DNA from: Betaproteobacteria bacterium
GTDB taxonomy: Bacteria > Pseudomonadota > Gammaproteobacteria > Burkholderiales > Burkholderiaceae
Reading direction: 5' to 3'
NCBI GenBank assembly: GCA_013205155.1
Contig: JABMMT010000275.1
Span: 1-23,188, forward strand
DNA: 23,188 bases
The notes beneath the pieces were generated by a model, which saw only the letters and a program-made list of their open reading frames with translations, was not told the DNA's origin and did not search any database. The translations under genes and the position numbers were made by a program. Positions 21,546 to 23,188 of the stretch are shown in pieces; within the stretch, counting starts at the first letter, position 1; the number at the start of each line of letters is the position of its first letter.

Positions 21546-22508
21546 TTAAGGGGTATGGCCACCAAATTTACTGCGCATTGCACTCAGTATTCGATTGGAA
21601 AACTCATCGTTATCTCGTGAAGCAAATCGCGAATAGAGAGCTGCACTCAATACATATGCTGGAATACCTGATTCAATAGCTGCCTCAACAGCCCAACGTC
21701 CTTCGCCACTATCGCTCACAGATGAGGAATACTCAATAAGTTGAGGGCTCTCTTGAAGTGATTGTGCTGTTAGATCCAACAGCCAAGACTCTATAACGCT
21801 TCCTCTTCGCCAAACTTGAATTATTTCCGAAATATCAAAATCATATGGGTGAGTCATTTCACCGGCAGCTTCAAAAATTGCTAGACCTTCAGCAATCGCG
21901 GCCATCATGCCGTATTCAATTCCGTTGTGAACCATCTTCACAAAGTGACCCGCTCCATGCGGACCACAATGGAGATAGCCATGTTCGCTCTGTGATGGAT
22001 CACCAGTTCTCCCCGGTGTACGAGAAACTGTGTCAACGCCGGGTGATAGTGCCTTGAGAATTGGCTCGAGTTTATTGATGACTTCTTTTTCTCCGCCGAC
22101 CATCAAACTATACCCCCGTGTAAGACCATGTATTCCACCACTTGTACCAATATCTACAAAGTTGATTCCAAGTGCTGCTAATTTCTTTGCATTAACTAAA
22201 TCATTCTTATAGTAGCTATTTCCACCATCAATAATTGTGTCTCCACTTGAGAGAAAATTAGACAAAACATTAATGGTTGAATCTACTTCTGATGATGGAA
22301 CCATGATCCAGATGGTGCGAGGTATTGCCAGTTTTGATACAAAATCTGCCAGATTTGCAGCCACAGTCGAACCTTCCGCTGCCAATTGCTCTATCGCATC
22401 TGGAGATTTGTCATAAATCACAGAGGCAATTTCGTGCTGCGAGAGGCGGCGGACAATATTGGCGCCCATACGACCAAGGCCAATCATGCCGAAATTTATT
22501 GAACTCAT
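21546..22508 (-). CDS. gnd: 6-phosphogluconate dehydrogenase, decarboxylating, short NAD-type
   Basis: A 320-aa protein of the short (about 300 aa) Gnd class, not the 470-aa form. GLGRMG at residues 10-15 is the nucleotide-binding turn. YDKSPD puts an aspartate at the end of the second strand, which favours NAD+ over NADP+. IIDGGNSYYK, GTSGGIHG and GHFVKMVHNGIEYG contain the substrate-binding and catalytic Asn, Lys and Glu of 6-phosphogluconate dehydrogenases. It oxidises and decarboxylates 6-phosphogluconate to ribulose 5-phosphate in the cytosol. GGGGG 4 nt before the ATG is a usable ribosome-binding site. It follows a small kinase gene by 74 bp; the pair could route gluconate-type acids into the pentose-phosphate pathway. 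Confidence 0.93.
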   Translation of the reverse strand: MSSINFGMIGLGRMGANIVRRLSQHEIASVIYDKSPDAIEQLAAEGSTVAANLADFVSKLAIPRTIWIMVPSSEVDSTINVLSNFLSSGDTIIDGGNSYYKNDLVNAKKLAALGINFVDIGTSGGIHGLTRGYSLMVGGEKEVINKLEPILKALSPGVDTVSRTPGRTGDPSQSEHGYLHCGPHGAGHFVKMVHNGIEYGMMAAIAEGLAIFEAAGEMTHPYDFDISEIIQVWRRGSVIESWLLDLTAQSLQESPQLIEYSSSVSDSGEGRWAVEAAIESGIPAYVLSAALYSRFASRDNDEFSNRILSAMRSKFGGHTP

Positions 22509-22582
22509 GCGGCCCCCACTTCTGCGGCTTTTACCAGCACCAGTCTAGTGCTGCTTTGACCGCTGGGTAAGACTGTATTTAA
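22509..22582 (-). other. Spacer between kinase and gnd with a small hairpin
   Basis: A perfect 6-bp stem (22535-22540 with 22548-22553, 7-nt loop) lies in the middle of the 74-bp spacer. No T-run follows on the minus strand, so it is at most a weak attenuator or processing site. Confidence 0.4.
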
Positions 22583-23113
22583 CTAAGCCTTCAACTTCTC
22601 TACGATTAAAGATGAAGCGATTACTGGACCTACGCTTATGTCAATTATCACAGAGGCAATTCTTCGATACCTGGGGTCGCGCCGCTCAAAGCGTTCGCGG
22701 ATAACTTCCGATGGATTCTCGATTAACCCTTGGCGACCAACACCTGTAGTTCCTGCACTTTTAAGTAGATTTTCAAGAGGCGCATGTAAATAGACAGTGA
22801 ACTCATTTTCTAAGGAGTTAACTAAATCCAAATTATCGGCAATTGATGCAGCTGCGCCAGCAATCAATGGTGCCGGCAGGATAAGAATATCTTTAAGGTA
22901 TTTAGATTCGAGTGTGTGTAAAGTTGGAACATCTAATTGAGCTAGCTGTCTCATAGACATAGAAGCCATTTTAGATATCTCAAAATCATTATCGATATAT
23001 TTCCAGGCGAGAATCTCTGACAACAACTTACCCACGGTAGACTTTCCAACACCCATCGCCCCGACGAGAATAATTCTACAATCAGGAATTTCACCAGGAT
23101 TATTGGTTTTCAA
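22583..23113 (-). CDS. Shikimate/gluconate-kinase-like P-loop kinase with altered substrate site
   Basis: A 176-aa P-loop kinase of shikimate-kinase size. GAMGVGKS is at residues 18-25 and YIDNDFEI at 39-46 matches the DxD substrate/Mg2+ motif. A lid segment TGVGRQGL and a C-terminal RRDPRYRRIA that resembles the substrate-binding Arg region of AroK follow. The shikimate-binding arginine in the FRxxE helix is replaced (LHTLES), and the GGG motif is GAA, so shikimate is an unlikely substrate. With gnd directly downstream, gluconate or another polyhydroxy acid is a better guess. The TTG start has AAAGGAA about 6 nt upstream. It begins only 20 nt after the tRNA-Tyr 3' end and may be transcribed by read-through from it. 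Confidence 0.75.
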   Translation of the reverse strand: MKTNNPGEIPDCRIILVGAMGVGKSTVGKLLSEILAWKYIDNDFEISKMASMSMRQLAQLDVPTLHTLESKYLKDILILPAPLIAGAAASIADNLDLVNSLENEFTVYLHAPLENLLKSAGTTGVGRQGLIENPSEVIRERFERRDPRYRRIASVIIDISVGPVIASSLIVEKLKA

Positions 23114-23131
23114 AAAATTCCTTTCTTAATG

Positions 23132-23172
23132 CTGGTGGCGGGTGAAGGATTTGAACCTTCGAAGGCAGAGCC
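23132..23172 (-). repeat. Right direct repeat within tRNA-Tyr 3' end (putative att site)
   Basis: Matches 166-206 with 33 identical bases followed by eight bases with two mismatches. It covers the T arm, acceptor 3' strand and CCA of the tRNA-Tyr gene, so the tRNA is restored by the repeat after integration. Confidence 0.8.
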
Positions 23173-23188
23173 GGGGGATTTACAGTCC
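23133..23188 (-). tRNA. tRNA-Tyr (GTA), 3' portion, 5' end beyond window
   Basis: Read on the minus strand: anticodon arm GGA-CTGTAAA-TCC with anticodon GTA, a long class II variable arm (CCCGGCTCTGCC region), T arm GAAGG-TTCAAAT-CCTTC, acceptor ACCCGCC, discriminator A and an encoded CCA. The long variable arm and GTA anticodon identify bacterial tRNA-Tyr. About 30 nt of the 5' end (acceptor 5' strand and D arm) lie outside. With CCA excluded the gene ends at 23136. Confidence 0.93.

Larger units (their letters stand above)
166..23172. mobile_element. Putative genomic island inserted at tRNA-Tyr
   Basis: The element is defined by a direct repeat of a tRNA-Tyr 3' end, with copies starting at 166 and 23132, 22,966 bp apart. 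The intact-looking tRNA copy is on the right, so the 5' part of the tRNA continues beyond the window. All genes in between are metabolic, transport or regulatory. I found no integrase, excisionase, transposase or conjugation gene, so the island is either no longer self-mobile or was moved by a recombinase encoded elsewhere. The boundaries are inferred from the repeat alone; an uninterrupted relative would settle them. Confidence 0.65.

Noticed and set aside
214..23113. CRISPR array, insertion sequence or phage genes
   Set aside because: No regularly spaced repeats, transposase, integrase or structural phage protein was found on either strand; the coding capacity is fully explained by metabolic genes.

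Overview
The window looks like a metabolic genomic island in a streamlined, AT-rich actinobacterium, possibly a freshwater acI/Nanopelagicales-type genome. That guess rests on base composition, very tight gene packing, several TTG/GTG starts, leaderless promoters with TANNNT -10 boxes, a Tat-exported sugar-binding protein, and single-hotdog hydratases resembling actinobacterial ones. It is not a sequence match. There is no intergenic gap above about 155 bp.

Boundaries: the right edge holds the 3' part of a minus-strand tRNA-Tyr (anticodon GTA). A copy of its last 33 bp (41 bp with two mismatches) lies at 166-206, next to the C-terminal end of an FMN-dependent 2-hydroxyacid dehydrogenase. This is the footprint of site-specific insertion at a tRNA 3' end. 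It implies that the roughly 23 kb in between, which is all metabolic, is an island. No integrase is present inside it.

Layout: (1) 214-6049, minus: Tat-dependent solute-binding protein, two CUT1-type permeases, two SMP-30 lactonases and an SDR, a cassette for carbohydrate uptake, oxidation and lactone opening. (2) 6203-10913, minus: VOC protein, muconolactone-isomerase-like protein, TPP-dependent 2-oxoacid dehydrogenase E1 beta and E1 alpha, SDR, and a mandelate-racemase-type dehydratase. (3) 11000-12772: a LacI regulator and, divergently, a degenerate YrdC-like protein. (4) 12769-13899, minus: a second mandelate-racemase-type dehydratase, divergent from (5) 14007-19310, plus: MaoC, CaiB, CitE-type lyase, MaoC, a mesaconyl-CoA C1-C4 CoA transferase-like protein, a free-standing lipoyl domain and an SDR. 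(6) 19300-23113: PfkB kinase, LarA-type nickel racemase, 6-phosphogluconate dehydrogenase and a shikimate/gluconate-kinase-like protein.

How the genes work together: a 14-bp palindrome of form GTCAANCGNTTGAC occurs three times. It sits at the promoters of the transporter operon, the E1 operon and the divergent dehydratase/CoA-module pair. In all four promoters its TTGAC half-site is the -35 box, followed by exactly 17 bp and a TANNNT -10. The island LacI protein therefore probably controls all of these units as one regulon. I infer one pathway: carbohydrate import, oxidation to a lactone, hydrolysis to a sugar acid, dehydration to a 2-keto-3-deoxy acid, and oxidative decarboxylation by E1 with the separate lipoyl protein to an acyl thioester. 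The thioester would then be processed by enzymes related to the glyoxylate-assimilation half of the 3-hydroxypropionate bicycle. The substrate is unknown. The ABC ATPase, the E2 acyltransferase, E3 and the LarBCE cofactor enzymes are not in the window.
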